Part shown: piece by piece, positions 1-7,941 of the stretch | How positions within the stretch are numbered: the stretch's first letter is position 1 | Layout: each line of letters starts with the position of its first letter | DNA from: Knoellia sp. Soil729 | GTDB lineage: Bacteria; Actinomycetota; Actinomycetes; Actinomycetales; Dermatophilaceae | DNA: 64,000 bases | Direction: 5' to 3' | NCBI RefSeq assembly: GCF_001427985.1 | Contig: NZ_LMSA01000002.1 | Span: 509,677 to 573,676 of the forward strand | The notes under the pieces: generated by a model | What the model saw: the letters and a program-made list of their open reading frames with translations, nothing else | Told to the model about the DNA's origin: nothing | The model's database searches: none | Made by a program: the position numbers and the translations under genes

Positions 1-867
1 ATCCACAACAACTCCACCGGCACCATCCACCTGCTCGCCGACGTCACCGGCTACCACCTGGCGACAACGTCGACCACGCCGACGCCGACCCCCACTCCCA
101 CCACTCCCAGCCCGACCCCCACCACTCCGACTCCGACTCCGACCACCCCCACCCCAACTCCAACTCCGACCACGCCTACCCCGACGCCGACCCCACCTCC
201 GGCCTCGTCCTGCACGAGCCCTGCGTGGACCTCGTCACAGGCCTTCGGCACGTGGCAGACCAACGGCTACCTCGTCAACAACAACATGTGGTCGGGCGAG
301 GCCGGTCCCCAGACGATCAGCGCCTGCTCCTCGCGCCAGTGGTCCGTCACGTCGAACCAGCCCGGCACGGGCACGGACGACAGCGTCAAGACCTATCCCG
401 ACACGCAGCGCCACGTCAGCTACCCGCTCAGCTCCCTCAAGTCCATGCCCTCCACCTTCGACGTCACCGTCCCGCCCGGTGGTGGCACCGTCCCGGCCAA
501 GGGCAAGCAGTGGAACGCCGCCTATGACCTGTGGCTCGACAACTTCGGCACCGAGGTCATGGTCTGGAACACGTGGACCATGAACTGGCAGTACTGGTAC
601 AACACCTACCGCGGCCAGAAGGTCACCATCGACGGTGTCACCTACTTCGCCTACCGCAACAGCAGCAGCAGCGCGATGTGGTTCATCCGGGAGAATGTCA
701 CCAACAAGGGAAGCGTCGACCTCGCCCACATCCTCCAGTGGGCGGTGGCCAACGGCTGGCTGAAGTCGTCACAGGTCCTGGGCGAAGTCGAATACGGCTT
801 CGAGGTCTCCTACACCGGCGAGCCGACCAAGTTCACCCTCAACGACTACACGTTGACGCTGCCCTGA
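1..867 (+). CDS. Secreted glycoside hydrolase family 12 (endoglucanase-like), 5'-truncated
   Basis: The reading frame is open from base 1, so the start lies outside the window. The first ~20 residues are the end of a beta-rich domain (ending ADVTGYHL) that I know as a repeat unit in actinobacterial secreted proteins. Codons 22-66 form a Pro/Thr-rich linker. From about codon 75 the sequence fits GH12: two conserved acidic motifs are present, EVMVW (Glu at codon 185) and YGFEV (Glu at codon 268), matching the nucleophile and acid/base positions of this retaining family. The domain ends close to the stop, as is usual for GH12. Likely role: extracellular hydrolysis of beta-1,4-glucan or xyloglucan. 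Linker plus extra module suggests wall or substrate attachment (inference). Signal peptide cannot be seen because the 5' end is missing. Confidence 0.8.
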   Translation: MHNNSTGTIHLLADVTGYHLATTSTTPTPTPTPTTPSPTPTTPTPTPTTPTPTPTPTTPTPTPTPPPASSCTSPAWTSSQAFGTWQTNGYLVNNNMWSGEAGPQTISACSSRQWSVTSNQPGTGTDDSVKTYPDTQRHVSYPLSSLKSMPSTFDVTVPPGGGTVPAKGKQWNAAYDLWLDNFGTEVMVWNTWTMNWQYWYNTYRGQKVTIDGVTYFAYRNSSSSAMWFIRENVTNKGSVDLAHILQWAVANGWLKSSQVLGEVEYGFEVSYTGEPTKFTLNDYTLTLP

Positions 868-891
868 CCGGCGCGTATGCCGGCCGGTCAG
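864..891. terminator. Hairpin between convergent genes
   Basis: CTGACCGG (864-871) pairs perfectly with CCGGTCAG (884-891); the loop contains the recurrent GTATGCCG octamer. The stem overlaps the stop codon of the GH12 gene and sits between it and the convergent BtuF-like gene, so it could end transcription from both sides. No T-run follows, as is common in high-GC actinobacteria. Confidence 0.5.
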
Positions 892-905
892 GTCCGTCAC
901 TCCGG

Positions 906-1661
906 TCACGCCTCCAGGGCGTGGCGGGACTCGACCAGTGACGGGCCGTACCACGTGATCAGCCGACCACTCACGAGCCGGGTCGCGGTGCGTGAGAACG
1001 CTTCTGGCCCGTCGTCCGCCGTGAAGACGTAGGGCTCGTCGGGCAGCAGCACGACGTCGGCGCCGGCTGTGTCGAGCCGCTCGAGGTCCACGTGCGGGTA
1101 GCGACCGGGCTCACCGGCGGTGACGACCTCGAAGCCCAGGCGGGCGAGGAGGTCGGCGGTGAAGGTCGGGTGCCCGACGACCATCCAGGGGTCGCGCCAG
1201 ATGGGCACAAGCACCTGGGTGTGCGGCTCAGGAACCGGCCCGCTCCAGGCCTGCTCAGCATCCACGAGCCAAGCGGGCTCGTCCCAGCGGCAGGCATCGA
1301 CGAGGAGCCGACGCATCGAGGTCAGCGCCTGCGGCACGGTCTCGATGTCGGTCACCCACACCGTGATCCCGGCGGCGCGCAAGCGCGAGACATCGAGCTC
1401 GCGGTTCTCCTCCTTGTTGGCGATGACGAGGTCCGGCTGCAGCCCAGCGATGGCCGCACGGTCGGGGTTCTTCGTCCCGCGCACCCGCGTGACGTCGAGC
1501 TCGGCCGGGTGCGTGCACCAGTCCGTCGCCCCCACGAGCGCGCCCGGGGCGGTGGCGGCCACCGCCTCGGTGAGGGAGGGCACGAGCGAGACCACCCGGC
1601 ATACGGGATCGTCCGGGAGGTCGACCGGGTGACCCAGGTCGTCGAGCAGCCTGCGACTCAC
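906..1661 (-). CDS. BtuF/FhuD-like helical-backbone metal-receptor protein, cytoplasmic form
   Basis: A 251-residue protein with the fold of vitamin B12/siderophore periplasmic binding proteins: an N-terminal RVVSLVPSLTEAV segment, a DLVIANKEENR segment after the first Rossmann-like lobe, and a second lobe from about residue 145 (VLVPIWRDPWMVVG). No signal peptide or lipobox is present, and no ABC permease or ATPase gene is nearby, so this is one of the soluble 'cobalamin-binding protein' annotations whose true ligand is unknown. Start is GTG at 1661, 9 nt after the stop of the methyltransferase gene, implying co-transcription in the four-gene minus-strand set 3918-906. A role in corrinoid handling would fit the B12-dependent mutase at 10.3-13.5 kb, but that is inference. 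Confidence 0.75.
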   Translation of the reverse strand: MSRRLLDDLGHPVDLPDDPVCRVVSLVPSLTEAVAATAPGALVGATDWCTHPAELDVTRVRGTKNPDRAAIAGLQPDLVIANKEENRELDVSRLRAAGITVWVTDIETVPQALTSMRRLLVDACRWDEPAWLVDAEQAWSGPVPEPHTQVLVPIWRDPWMVVGHPTFTADLLARLGFEVVTAGEPGRYPHVDLERLDTAGADVVLLPDEPYVFTADDGPEAFSRTATRLVSGRLITWYGPSLVESRHALEA

Positions 1662-1670
1662 GGCGACGCC

Positions 1671-2318
1671 TCAGGCGCGGCCGACCGCGAGGAACATCCC
1701 AAAGGTTCCGCGACCTTGGTCGTCACCGCCGAGCTCCTTCTCGACGGAGCCGGCATCGGTGACGGTGACATCGTGGAAACCGCTGCGGCGCAACCGTTCC
1801 GCGAAGGCGTCACGGTCGAATCCGTGGTGGCCGTCGAAGTCGTCGTAATGGGCGTGGAAGGCGCCCTCGCGGTCGTCGTCGAGGTCGACGACGGCGAGCC
1901 AACCACCGGGGACGAGCAGTCCCCTGATCCGCTCGAGCAGCTTGTCGATCTCCTGCACGTGGTGCAGGGCGAGCTGGGTCCACACTCCGTCGAACTTCTC
2001 GCGCGGCGGGGTATTGGAGACGAGGTCGAGCTGCTCGGCGCCGAAGCGGTCGCCCAGTGCGGCGGCGTCGATGTTGCGGCGCGCGACCTCGACCATGCCC
2101 GCGGAAGCATCCGTGACGATGACCGAGGCGACGTCGTCGGCCAGGGCGAGGCTGAGCTGGCCGGTGCCGCCACCGACCTCGAGCACGCTCTCGGTTCCCT
2201 TGAGGTGCAGGGCGTCGCGCAGCACCTGTGCCGTGGCGCGGGCCCGCTCGATCTTGGCGGGGTCGTCATCCCACGTGCTGGCTGCGTCGTCGAAGTGGCC
2301 GTGGTCGTTGGAGGTCAT
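1671..2318 (-). CDS. Class I SAM-dependent methyltransferase
   Basis: 215 residues. The glycine-rich SAM-binding motif VLEVGGGTGQLSLALA lies at about residues 45-60, followed by an acidic motif II (VIVTDASAGM) and a later LALHHVQEID segment typical of the Methyltransf_11/25 group. It matches small-molecule methyltransferases better than RNA or DNA enzymes, since no base-flipping motifs are visible. Substrate unknown. It starts with ATG at 2318, 30 nt downstream of the beta-lactamase-like gene and 9 nt upstream of the BtuF-like gene, so it is probably in one operon with both. Confidence 0.8.
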   Translation of the reverse strand: MTSNDHGHFDDAASTWDDDPAKIERARATAQVLRDALHLKGTESVLEVGGGTGQLSLALADDVASVIVTDASAGMVEVARRNIDAAALGDRFGAEQLDLVSNTPPREKFDGVWTQLALHHVQEIDKLLERIRGLLVPGGWLAVVDLDDDREGAFHAHYDDFDGHHGFDRDAFAERLRRSGFHDVTVTDAGSVEKELGGDDQGRGTFGMFLAVGRA

Positions 2319-2348
2319 GCCAGCCAGCCTGTCACGTCCTCGCGGCGG

Positions 2349-3155
2349 TCAGGCCAGTGCGGCGCGGAGGTTCTCGCCGATGGCGCGCAGGGCCCGCATG
2401 ACGTCGTCGCGACCTGTGCCCGGTGGGTTCTCGGCCCAGTTCGCAATGGCCGCGTATGCCGTGGCTCGCCCGCCGCTGTGGAAGACACCGACGTCCGCGC
2501 GCACCCCAAGGCTGGTTCCGGTCTTGTTGGTGATGACGGGACCGGCGTACTCCTCGGCGTGCGAGAGCGGGTCCTGGTGCCAGGCGGAGGCGACCATCGA
2601 GAGGTCGGCGCCGGGCGCGAGCCAGCGCAGTACCTGGGCACTGACGGAACCGGGGTCATCGCGCTGCGCCCACAGGCGGCTGAGGATGGTCACATGGTCG
2701 TGGGCACAGCCGAGGCTGAGGTGGGGCGGGTCATCGGGACCGCGCAGGCCACGCACGACGTCAACGAGGTCGGACCCGCCGGGCGCCCACTGCGCGGCCC
2801 TGGCGCGGATCACCTCGATCCCGAGCAGGTCGATGAGGACGTTGGTCGCAAGGTTGTCGCTCACCGCGCCGACGAGCTGGGCGACATCCGCCAGCGGGAG
2901 CACGTGGGTCGAAAGGTGCTGCCACAGGCCGGAATCGGCCACGGGTGTGACCGCGCGCCGGTCGAGTGGCTGGTCGACGGTCAGTGCCCCGGAGCGGAGC
3001 TGTTCGGCGAGCTCGATGAGGGCGAAGACCTTGCCGACGCTGGCCGTGGAGAGCAGGCGTTCGGGGTCGTGCGAGGCGAGCACCTCGCCCCTGCCGAGGT
3101 CGACGACACAGACAGACCAGTCGACCCCGGGCAGCAGCTCGAGGCTGAGGCTCAC
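2349..3155 (-). CDS. Class A beta-lactamase-like serine hydrolase
   Basis: 268 residues. The penicilloyl-serine transferase motifs are visible: S39-V-G-K42 (SxxK), S99-D-N (SDN) and a NKTGTS segment near residue 217 (KTG). I cannot place a convincing omega-loop Glu, and there is no signal peptide or lipobox, so an exported antibiotic-hydrolysing enzyme is doubtful; cytosolic members act as esterases or peptidases, or are uncharacterised. The GTG start at 3155 lies 1 nt after the stop codon of the SDR gene (3157-3159), which supports this start over any further upstream and indicates translational coupling. Confidence 0.78.
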   Translation of the reverse strand: MSLSLELLPGVDWSVCVVDLGRGEVLASHDPERLLSTASVGKVFALIELAEQLRSGALTVDQPLDRRAVTPVADSGLWQHLSTHVLPLADVAQLVGAVSDNLATNVLIDLLGIEVIRARAAQWAPGGSDLVDVVRGLRGPDDPPHLSLGCAHDHVTILSRLWAQRDDPGSVSAQVLRWLAPGADLSMVASAWHQDPLSHAEEYAGPVITNKTGTSLGVRADVGVFHSGGRATAYAAIANWAENPPGTGRDDVMRALRAIGENLRAALA

Positions 3156-3156
3156 G

Positions 3157-3918
3157 TCAGCGCGGCGCCATCCGGAGGGCACCGTCCATGCGGATCGTCT
3201 CGCCGTTGAGGTAGTCGTGGTCGACGATGGCGAGCGCGAGCTTGGCGTACTCCTCGGGCGTGGCGAGCCGCTGCGGGAACGGCACTCCCGCCGCCAGACC
3301 GGCGCGGAACTCCTCGGAGACCGTGGCGAGCATCGGCGTCTCGACGATGCCGGGAGCGATGGTGCAGACCCGGATGCCGTACTGCGCGAGGTCGCGCGCC
3401 GCGGGAAGGGTGAGGCCGACAATGCCGCCCTTGGACGACGCGTATGCCGCCTGGCCCACCTGTCCGTCGTAGGCCGCGATGCTCGCGGTGTTGATGACGA
3501 CGCCGCGCTGGCCGTTCTCGTCGGGGTCTGTCTGCGCGATCGCCTCGGCCGCGACGGCGAGGACGGTGAACGAGCCGATGAGGTTGATCTCGATGACCTT
3601 GCGATAGAGCGCGAGGTCGTGCACGCCCTTCTTGCCAAGGATGCGAGCGCTCGGCCCGATGCCGGCGCAGTTGACGACGATGCGCAAGGGCGCCTCGGCG
3701 TCAGCGCTGGCCTGGGTGACCGCGGCGCGCACCTGCTCCTCGTCGGTCACGTCCGTCGCGACGTACGTGACACCGTCGACCTGGGGTGCCTGCTCGATGC
3801 CTTGGGCCAGGTCGAGCGCAAAGACGTGGGCGCCTTGGGCTGCCAGAGTGGCTGCCGTCGCGGCGCCCAGGCCCGAGGCGCCGCCGGTGACGATGGCGGA
3901 AGTGTGCTGAGTCTGCAT
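3157..3918 (-). CDS. Short-chain dehydrogenase/reductase, HSD10-like
   Basis: 253 residues with the full classical SDR signature: TGGASGLG (11-18) for NAD(P) binding, NCAG (83-86), Ser146, Y159-x3-K163 (YASSK). The N-terminal pattern and the long insertion before NTASIAAYDGQ resemble type II 3-hydroxyacyl-CoA dehydrogenases (HSD17B10 group), so oxidation of 3-hydroxyacyl-CoA or a steroid/short-chain alcohol with NAD+ is likely. ATG at 3918 is used; another in-frame ATG is at 3927. It is the first gene of the minus-strand set that continues into the beta-lactamase-like gene. Confidence 0.85.
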   Translation of the reverse strand: MQTQHTSAIVTGGASGLGAATAATLAAQGAHVFALDLAQGIEQAPQVDGVTYVATDVTDEEQVRAAVTQASADAEAPLRIVVNCAGIGPSARILGKKGVHDLALYRKVIEINLIGSFTVLAVAAEAIAQTDPDENGQRGVVINTASIAAYDGQVGQAAYASSKGGIVGLTLPAARDLAQYGIRVCTIAPGIVETPMLATVSEEFRAGLAAGVPFPQRLATPEEYAKLALAIVDHDYLNGETIRMDGALRMAPR

Positions 3919-3963
3919 GGCCGTCATCCTGTCATCCGCTGGGGCATGGGGCATCGTGGACCC

Positions 3964-4374
3964 ATGACGCCTACGCCGCCTCCGGCCGGGGAGCCGAACC
4001 CTGCGCTGAGCGACGATGCGCAGCGGGACGCTGCCGCCCTCCTGTGCGAAGAGCGCGCTGAGCTGGAGGGCCGCATCGCCCACTTCGACGCCGACATGGC
4101 CCTGATGTTCGAGGCGTCGCGCGACTCCAACGCCGATGACGAGCACGACCCCGAGGGCCAGACCATCGCCTACGAGCGCTCGCAGCTGTCCGCCCTGACC
4201 GCTCAGGCCCGCGAGCAGCTGCGTGAGATCGAGGCCGCGCTGCAGCGGGTGGAGGCCGGAACCTATGGGGTGTGTGAGTTCTGCGGCCGGGCGATCGCTC
4301 CGGGGCGTCTGGAGGCGCGTCCGACGGCGAGGACCTGCGTCGAGCACGCATCCTCGACGGGTCGGCGCTCCTGA
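3964..4374 (+). CDS. DksA/TraR-type zinc-finger protein
   Basis: 136 residues. An N-terminal helical hairpin (about residues 18-100, ending LTAQAREQLREIEAALQRVE) leads into a C-terminal zinc finger CEFCGRAI ... RTCVEH. The first pair is CxxC but the second reads CxxH, a Cys3His variant of the usual Cys4. Family members bind in the RNA polymerase secondary channel or act as general stress modulators; the conserved acidic tip of true DksA is not obvious here. It is convergent with, and 7 nt from, the HspR-like gene; no terminator hairpin fits in that gap. Confidence 0.78.
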   Translation: MTPTPPPAGEPNPALSDDAQRDAAALLCEERAELEGRIAHFDADMALMFEASRDSNADDEHDPEGQTIAYERSQLSALTAQAREQLREIEAALQRVEAGTYGVCEFCGRAIAPGRLEARPTARTCVEHASSTGRRS

Positions 4375-4381
4375 GCCCGGG

Positions 4382-4669
4382 TCAGTCGCGTTCTTCTTGG
4401 TCGGCACGCAGGCGGGCGTTCTCGCTCTCGAGGTCGAGCACCATGCCGATCCCCACGAGGTTCAGGCCTTCGCCGAGCAGGTCGCCGATCCGACGCAACC
4501 GCTCGAGGTCGTTCGTGCTGTAGCGACGCGTGCCCCCATCACTGCGACTCGGTTCGAGCAGGCCCCGGGACTCGTACAGGCGCAGGTTCTGCGCACCCAT
4601 CCCGACCAGCTCCGCGGCCACGGAGATGCCGTAGACGCCCCGGTCGCCGTCGTGGACAGGTTCGGCCAT
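4382..4669 (-). CDS. hspR: MerR-family HspR-like heat-shock repressor
   Basis: 95 residues. An N-terminal MerR winged-helix is clear: [31 protein letters not shown], followed by [16 protein letters not shown]. It ends in a short coiled-coil-like tail ([16 protein letters not shown]), the size and layout of HspR rather than ligand-binding MerR proteins. It is transcribed divergently from the small heat-shock gene at 4815, so that gene is the most likely target. I did not find a good match to the HAIR operator (CTTGAGT-N7-ACTCAAG) in the 145-nt gap, so either the site is divergent or another operator is used. Confidence 0.8.
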   Translation of the reverse strand: MAEPVHDGDRGVYGISVAAELVGMGAQNLRLYESRGLLEPSRSDGGTRRYSTNDLERLRRIGDLLGEGLNLVGIGMVLDLESENARLRADQEERD

Positions 4670-4701
4670 CGGAGCTCCTCGAAAAATTTGTGACTCGGGA
4701 C

Positions 4702-4730
4702 TTGCACAGTATGCCCGACGCTGCTACAAC
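4702..4730 (+). promoter_or_regulatory. Candidate sigma-70-type promoter of hsp20
   Basis: TTGCAC (4702-4707), 17-nt spacer, TACAAC (4725-4730). Spacing is ideal and the stretch is the most AT-rich of the hspR-hsp20 intergenic region. Transcription would start near 4737, giving a leader of about 78 nt that contains the inverted repeat at 4745-4774. Confidence 0.5.
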
Positions 4731-4744
4731 AAATCTATAGCGAT

Positions 4745-4774
4745 CACCACAGATCCAACCCGCGGATTGTGGTG
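4745..4774 (+). promoter_or_regulatory. Inverted repeat in the hsp20 5' leader
   Basis: CACCACA (4745-4751) and ATCC (4753-4756) pair with GGAT (4764-4767) and TGTGGTG (4768-4774): eleven base pairs with one bulged G and a 7-nt loop. It lies between the candidate promoter and the start codon. It could be an operator for HspR or another repressor, or an mRNA hairpin; the Shine-Dalgarno at 4805-4810 is outside the stem. Confidence 0.55.
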
Positions 4775-4814
4775 CCGCTTCCACCATCAACACAGCACAT
4801 CCATGGAGGACACG

Positions 4815-5246
4815 ATGCTCATGCGCACCGACCCATTCCGTGAACTCGACCGACTGACCCAGCAGGTCTTCGGTCCCGACGGCACCCGCGCGCGGCCCTC
4901 GGCGATGCTGATGGACGCCTGGCGCGACGGCGACACGTTCCACGTCGAGTTCGACCTCCCCGGCGTCAGCCAGGACTCGATCGACATCGACGTCGAGCGC
5001 AACGTGGTCACCGTGAAGGCCGAACGCCCCTCGCGCGCCAGCGACGCGGAGCTGCTGGCTGCCGAACGCCCACGCGGCGTGTTCAGCCGACAGCTCGTGC
5101 TCGGCGACAACCTCGACACCAACAAGATCACGGCGAGCTACCACGAAGGCGTGCTCTCCCTGACGATCCCGGTCGCCGAGCAGGCGAAGCCACGCAAGGT
5201 CGAGATCAGCAGCGCCCACGAGGACCAGCAGGCGATCAGCGCCTGA
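4815..5246 (+). CDS. Small heat-shock protein, Hsp20/alpha-crystallin family
   Basis: 143 residues. The alpha-crystallin domain spans about residues 30-125: [22 protein letters not shown], then VTVKAERP, and [20 protein letters not shown] at the end, the last containing a GVLxLxIP variant of the family motif. A short N-terminal arm ([14 protein letters not shown]) and a C-terminal extension (QAISA) are typical. ATG at 4815 is chosen over the upstream ATG at 4803 because a GGAGGA Shine-Dalgarno ends 4 nt before it. ATP-independent holdase for unfolding proteins; repression by the divergent HspR-like protein is probable. Confidence 0.92.
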   Translation: MLMRTDPFRELDRLTQQVFGPDGTRARPSAMLMDAWRDGDTFHVEFDLPGVSQDSIDIDVERNVVTVKAERPSRASDAELLAAERPRGVFSRQLVLGDNLDTNKITASYHEGVLSLTIPVAEQAKPRKVEISSAHEDQQAISA

Positions 5247-5263
5247 CCTCAGGGGTGAGAAGG

Positions 5264-5551
5264 ATGCCCACGGTCCCCGCCGTCTGGCTCCACGGCGCAC
5301 CTCCCGAGTTGGTCGATGAGTTCATCGACCTCGTGTGCGGCGACGCGGAGCTGGTGAAGGAGGAGTTCGACGCCATCGTGGCTGAAGAATGGCCAAGCCG
5401 AACCCCTCCGTCACACCCGCGACTGAGACGCGAGGTCGATGAACCTCCATCGAGTTCGCACCGTGCGGCAGGTCGCCCAGAGCTGGCGCCCGATCGGACA
5501 CCGGTTTGCACCATGCGTGAACGCAATCGGCAGCGCTCACCCCCGCGGTGA
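5264..5551 (+). CDS. Small hypothetical protein
   Basis: 95 residues, not recognised. The first ~45 residues (VWLHGAPPELVDEFIDLV ... EEFDAIVAEEWP) look like a genuine acidic helical domain; the rest is Arg/Pro-rich and less convincing. ATG at 5264 has an AGGGG ribosome site 8 nt upstream; an in-frame GTG lies at 5255. It follows hsp20 by 17 nt, so it is probably co-transcribed with it. The C-terminal half could be a frame-shifted extension, so the end is uncertain. Confidence 0.5.
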   Translation: MPTVPAVWLHGAPPELVDEFIDLVCGDAELVKEEFDAIVAEEWPSRTPPSHPRLRREVDEPPSSSHRAAGRPELAPDRTPVCTMRERNRQRSPPR

Positions 5552-5792
5552 CGCGACGCAAGTTCTGAGTCAGAACCTCGTCGATGACACGGATGGAGGT
5601 GACCACCGACCCGACAGGAACAACTGAATCCCAAGCCCTCGCCTGGGCCGCGTTCGTGACCGCGTCGACGCCATCCGGCGCGACGACCACGCTGTCAAAG
5701 CGCACCCGTTCGCGGCCCAGGCGAGCCCACCCCTTCGGACTGCTCCCCTCAAGTCAGGGCACGGCGGAGCAATAATTCCCTTTGAAGCAGAC
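5552..5792. other. Intergenic, no convincing gene
   Basis: No reading frame here has credible protein-like composition. GTTCTGA (5562-5568), one base, TCAGAAC (5570-5576) form a perfect 15-bp inverted repeat, a possible operator or the end of the hsp20 transcript. Confidence 0.4.
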
Positions 5793-6113
5793 ATGACGCC
5801 TACATCCATGAACCCCTACACCGTGCTGAAGGTGGACGTCGAGGCCTCCCAGCGGCAGATCCGGGATGCCTACCTCTCCGGGATGCGCACGAGTCACCCA
5901 GACGCACGCAGCGCGGACGACCCGGTGGTGGAGACCACGGTTCAGGAGCTCGTCGAGGCCTATGACCTTCTGCGGGATCCGGCACGCCGGAGCGCGTACG
6001 ACCAGCGCACCGCCTTTCGCCATGAGCCCAGGCCAATTCGGGTGTGGGTCGCCCAGCGCCGCAGTCCTGGTCCGCCCCCGATCCAAGCCGGTCCCGTGCG
6101 CTGGCACTCATGA
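5793..6113 (+). CDS. Small J-domain (DnaJ-like) protein
   Basis: 106 residues. The J-domain occupies residues 8-70 (NPYTVLKVDVEASQRQIRDAY ... LVEAYDLLRDPARRSAYDQ) and keeps the HPD tripeptide (SHPDAR) needed to stimulate Hsp70 ATPase. No Gly/Phe region or zinc finger follows, only a ~35-residue basic/Pro-rich tail, so it is a class III J-protein. ATG at 5793 is used; ATG at 5808 is possible. Its location next to hspR/hsp20 suggests a role in stress proteostasis (inference). Confidence 0.75.
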   Translation: MTPTSMNPYTVLKVDVEASQRQIRDAYLSGMRTSHPDARSADDPVVETTVQELVEAYDLLRDPARRSAYDQRTAFRHEPRPIRVWVAQRRSPGPPPIQAGPVRWHS

Positions 6114-6195
6114 CCAGGCGCTCTGGCCTTCAGTTGTGTCGCCCGATCAGGCAGTCTGGATCCAGCAACCCGAGGCCTAAGGAGAGGAAGCCGAC

Positions 6196-6378
6196 GTGGA
6201 GATCGATAGGCAGGAGATCGTGGACGAGCTTCGCGGCCGAGGCGAGGACGACGTGGCGGACCGTGCAGAGCGTGAGCTCCCCGAAGTCGTCGACACGGAC
6301 ACCCACGCGGACCTGCTCCATCAGCTAGGCATCAACCCCATGGACCTGCTCGGCGGCGTCGCCGGAACTTTCGGCTGA
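6196..6378 (+). CDS. Small acidic hypothetical protein
   Basis: 60 residues, GTG start with GGAGAGGAAG 5-14 nt upstream. The sequence begins MEIDRQEIVDELRGRGEDD and ends NPMDLLGGVAGTFG; similar short acidic proteins with a terminal glycine-rich helix are widespread in actinobacteria as far as I recall, without known function. Composition and ribosome site support a real gene. Confidence 0.65.
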   Translation: MEIDRQEIVDELRGRGEDDVADRAERELPEVVDTDTHADLLHQLGINPMDLLGGVAGTFG

Positions 6379-6638
6379 GCCCAGTTCCGGCTCAAACGGG
6401 AACACTGACCGCCGGCCCCTGCGTCCGCGACTAGTCGGATCGCTATCGCCGTCCTGTGAGTTTCGATGCCAGCAGTCCCCTACAACCCCGAGCGGATCCC
6501 AAGACTCGGCGCCGCCCTCCGCTTCGCCACCGGCACATCTCCGTCAAGTTGTTGTCGCAAAGCCTGGGTTGGAGCACACGCGGCGGAGTGACGCAGGTAG
6601 AACGACGCGGATCTGGCCGGACTCCGCGCTGCTCGGCC
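6379..6638. other. Intergenic, nothing recognised
   Basis: 260 nt between the small acidic protein and the 3' end of the UPF0158 gene. I see no gene, strong hairpin or promoter. Confidence 0.4.
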
Positions 6639-7109
6639 TCACGGCAGGGCGGGCTCGGGGTGGTCTCGCTGGAACCCTTGGGCGGCGTCTTCGTCGATCA
6701 GCCCTTCGTCTGCCAGCCACTGCACGGCCCGGACCCGTGCCCTGGCATCCCGCAGCGTGTGCCAAGCCGAGATCAGCTCAGGGTGCCCCTGGTGCAGCGC
6801 ATTCTTGAAGCGCCGGAATGCGCCCCTGCCCTCCAGCGAGCGGCGCAGCCGCTCGCCGGCGCCGCGGTCGCCGATGCCGTCGGAGAAGTCGACCATGTCC
6901 TGATACCAGACGTAGGACGGGAGGGGTTCGATCACGATCAGGTCCAGCTCGTCGAGTTCGACCGGGTTCTCGCCATCGATGCCCAAGTCGCTGGTCCAGA
7001 ACGCAACCTCGCCCGTTCTCGGGTCGATCAACCATCGATGCTCGTAGTCGGTCTGATCTGCCAGGGCGGTGGCGATCTCCTCAACGTCGATGGCGTCCAG
7101 GTCGAGCAT
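6639..7109 (-). CDS. UPF0158 family protein
   Basis: 156 residues. It matches the UPF0158 layout: an N-terminal DLDAIDVEEIATALADQTDYEHRWLID segment, then VELDELDLIVIEPLPSYVWYQDMVDF, and the family hallmark GRGAFRRFKNAL followed by a Trp-rich amphipathic C-terminus. Family function is unknown; members are often scattered in accessory regions. It starts with ATG at 7109. Base composition is a little lower in GC than the core genes around it. Confidence 0.75.
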   Translation of the reverse strand: MLDLDAIDVEEIATALADQTDYEHRWLIDPRTGEVAFWTSDLGIDGENPVELDELDLIVIEPLPSYVWYQDMVDFSDGIGDRGAGERLRRSLEGRGAFRRFKNALHQGHPELISAWHTLRDARARVRAVQWLADEGLIDEDAAQGFQRDHPEPALP

Positions 7110-7303
7110 CTAGCCAGCGTAGGACCGGAACAGCTCCCGTGCACCAGTCACACGGCTGACCGGTGGTGCGTGGCTCGCGGCCGTAAGACGCACCTCGCGA
7201 GACCACTGACTGAACGAGCGGATCCCGGCATGAGCGGGTGTTCCTAGGAGCACCGCGCGATCATAATCTGATCATCGTCAATGACACAGCACGCAGCTAA
7301 GGT

Positions 7304-7723
7304 GTGGCCGTGATTCTCTCGGTCGACTTCTATGCACAGGTCTCGCAGATCATCCCGGTGCTCCTGCTCACCGGTCTGATCGAGATGGCCGCCGTTTCTC
7401 GTCGCTGGAGCGACCACACGCTTTCAGTAGGCTCGGTGTTTACCGTTCTCATAGCCATGGTCATGATTGTCTTCGGGGAAGTTGCGGCTCTTTGGGCCGT
7501 GTCGAACGAAGCTGAAAACGGACTGGTCCGATTGTGTGCCTTATGGGGACTGGGTGCAGCGGGAACATTTGCGATGCTGCCGCTCGTCAACGCCGTGTTG
7601 GAGTGGTCCGGTGAGGCCCGTAAGCGATCCGAATGGCTGGAAGGTCTAGGCGCCGGCGTCATTATGCTGCCTTGGATAGTGGCTACCATTGCCGCCGTCG
7701 TGGCGTCTGCACAGAACGACTAG
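7304..7723 (+). CDS. Orphan four-helix membrane protein
   Basis: 139 residues, not recognised. About four hydrophobic segments (residues ~10-27, 38-66, 77-97, 112-135) indicate an inner-membrane protein with few soluble parts. GTG at 7304 is used; GTG at 7310 is an alternative. Codon use is less GC-biased than the core genes, like the neighbouring OLD gene, so it may share its foreign origin. No partner gene gives a hint of function. Confidence 0.6.
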   Translation: MAVILSVDFYAQVSQIIPVLLLTGLIEMAAVSRRWSDHTLSVGSVFTVLIAMVMIVFGEVAALWAVSNEAENGLVRLCALWGLGAAGTFAMLPLVNAVLEWSGEARKRSEWLEGLGAGVIMLPWIVATIAAVVASAQND

Positions 7724-7941
7724 GAACCGGGCGGGGTTTCGCGACTGGTCGCTCATCGGCACGTCCCGCGTCCTATCCGCGGCATGATGCGACGCGGGCC
7801 CGGGTTGATTGTTGGGCCCGACGCCGTTGCTCGCATGGCGGCCGCTCTGCCGAAGTTGCGCGTCCCAGGGCGCTGCGACGGGCGACTGCCCCCTTTTCTC
7901 GAGTCGGAACCCATCGGTAAGCCGAGCTAAATCTAGCTTGG
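7724..7941. other. Intergenic between convergent genes
   Basis: 218 nt holding no convincing gene. Open frames here are short and arginine-rich, as expected for random GC-rich sequence. Confidence 0.4.

Noticed and set aside
64-198. Short tandem repeats as possible CRISPR or satellite
   Set aside because: They encode a Pro/Thr linker in frame with the GH12 protein; no spacers of CRISPR type.
4670-4814. HAIR operator for HspR
   Set aside because: Only fragments of CTTG and ACTC are present with wrong order and spacing.
5322-5705. Minus-strand open frame through the 5.3-5.7 kb gap
   Set aside because: No recognisable domain, overlaps the hypothetical gene at 5264, and composition is Arg/Pro-rich toward its end.
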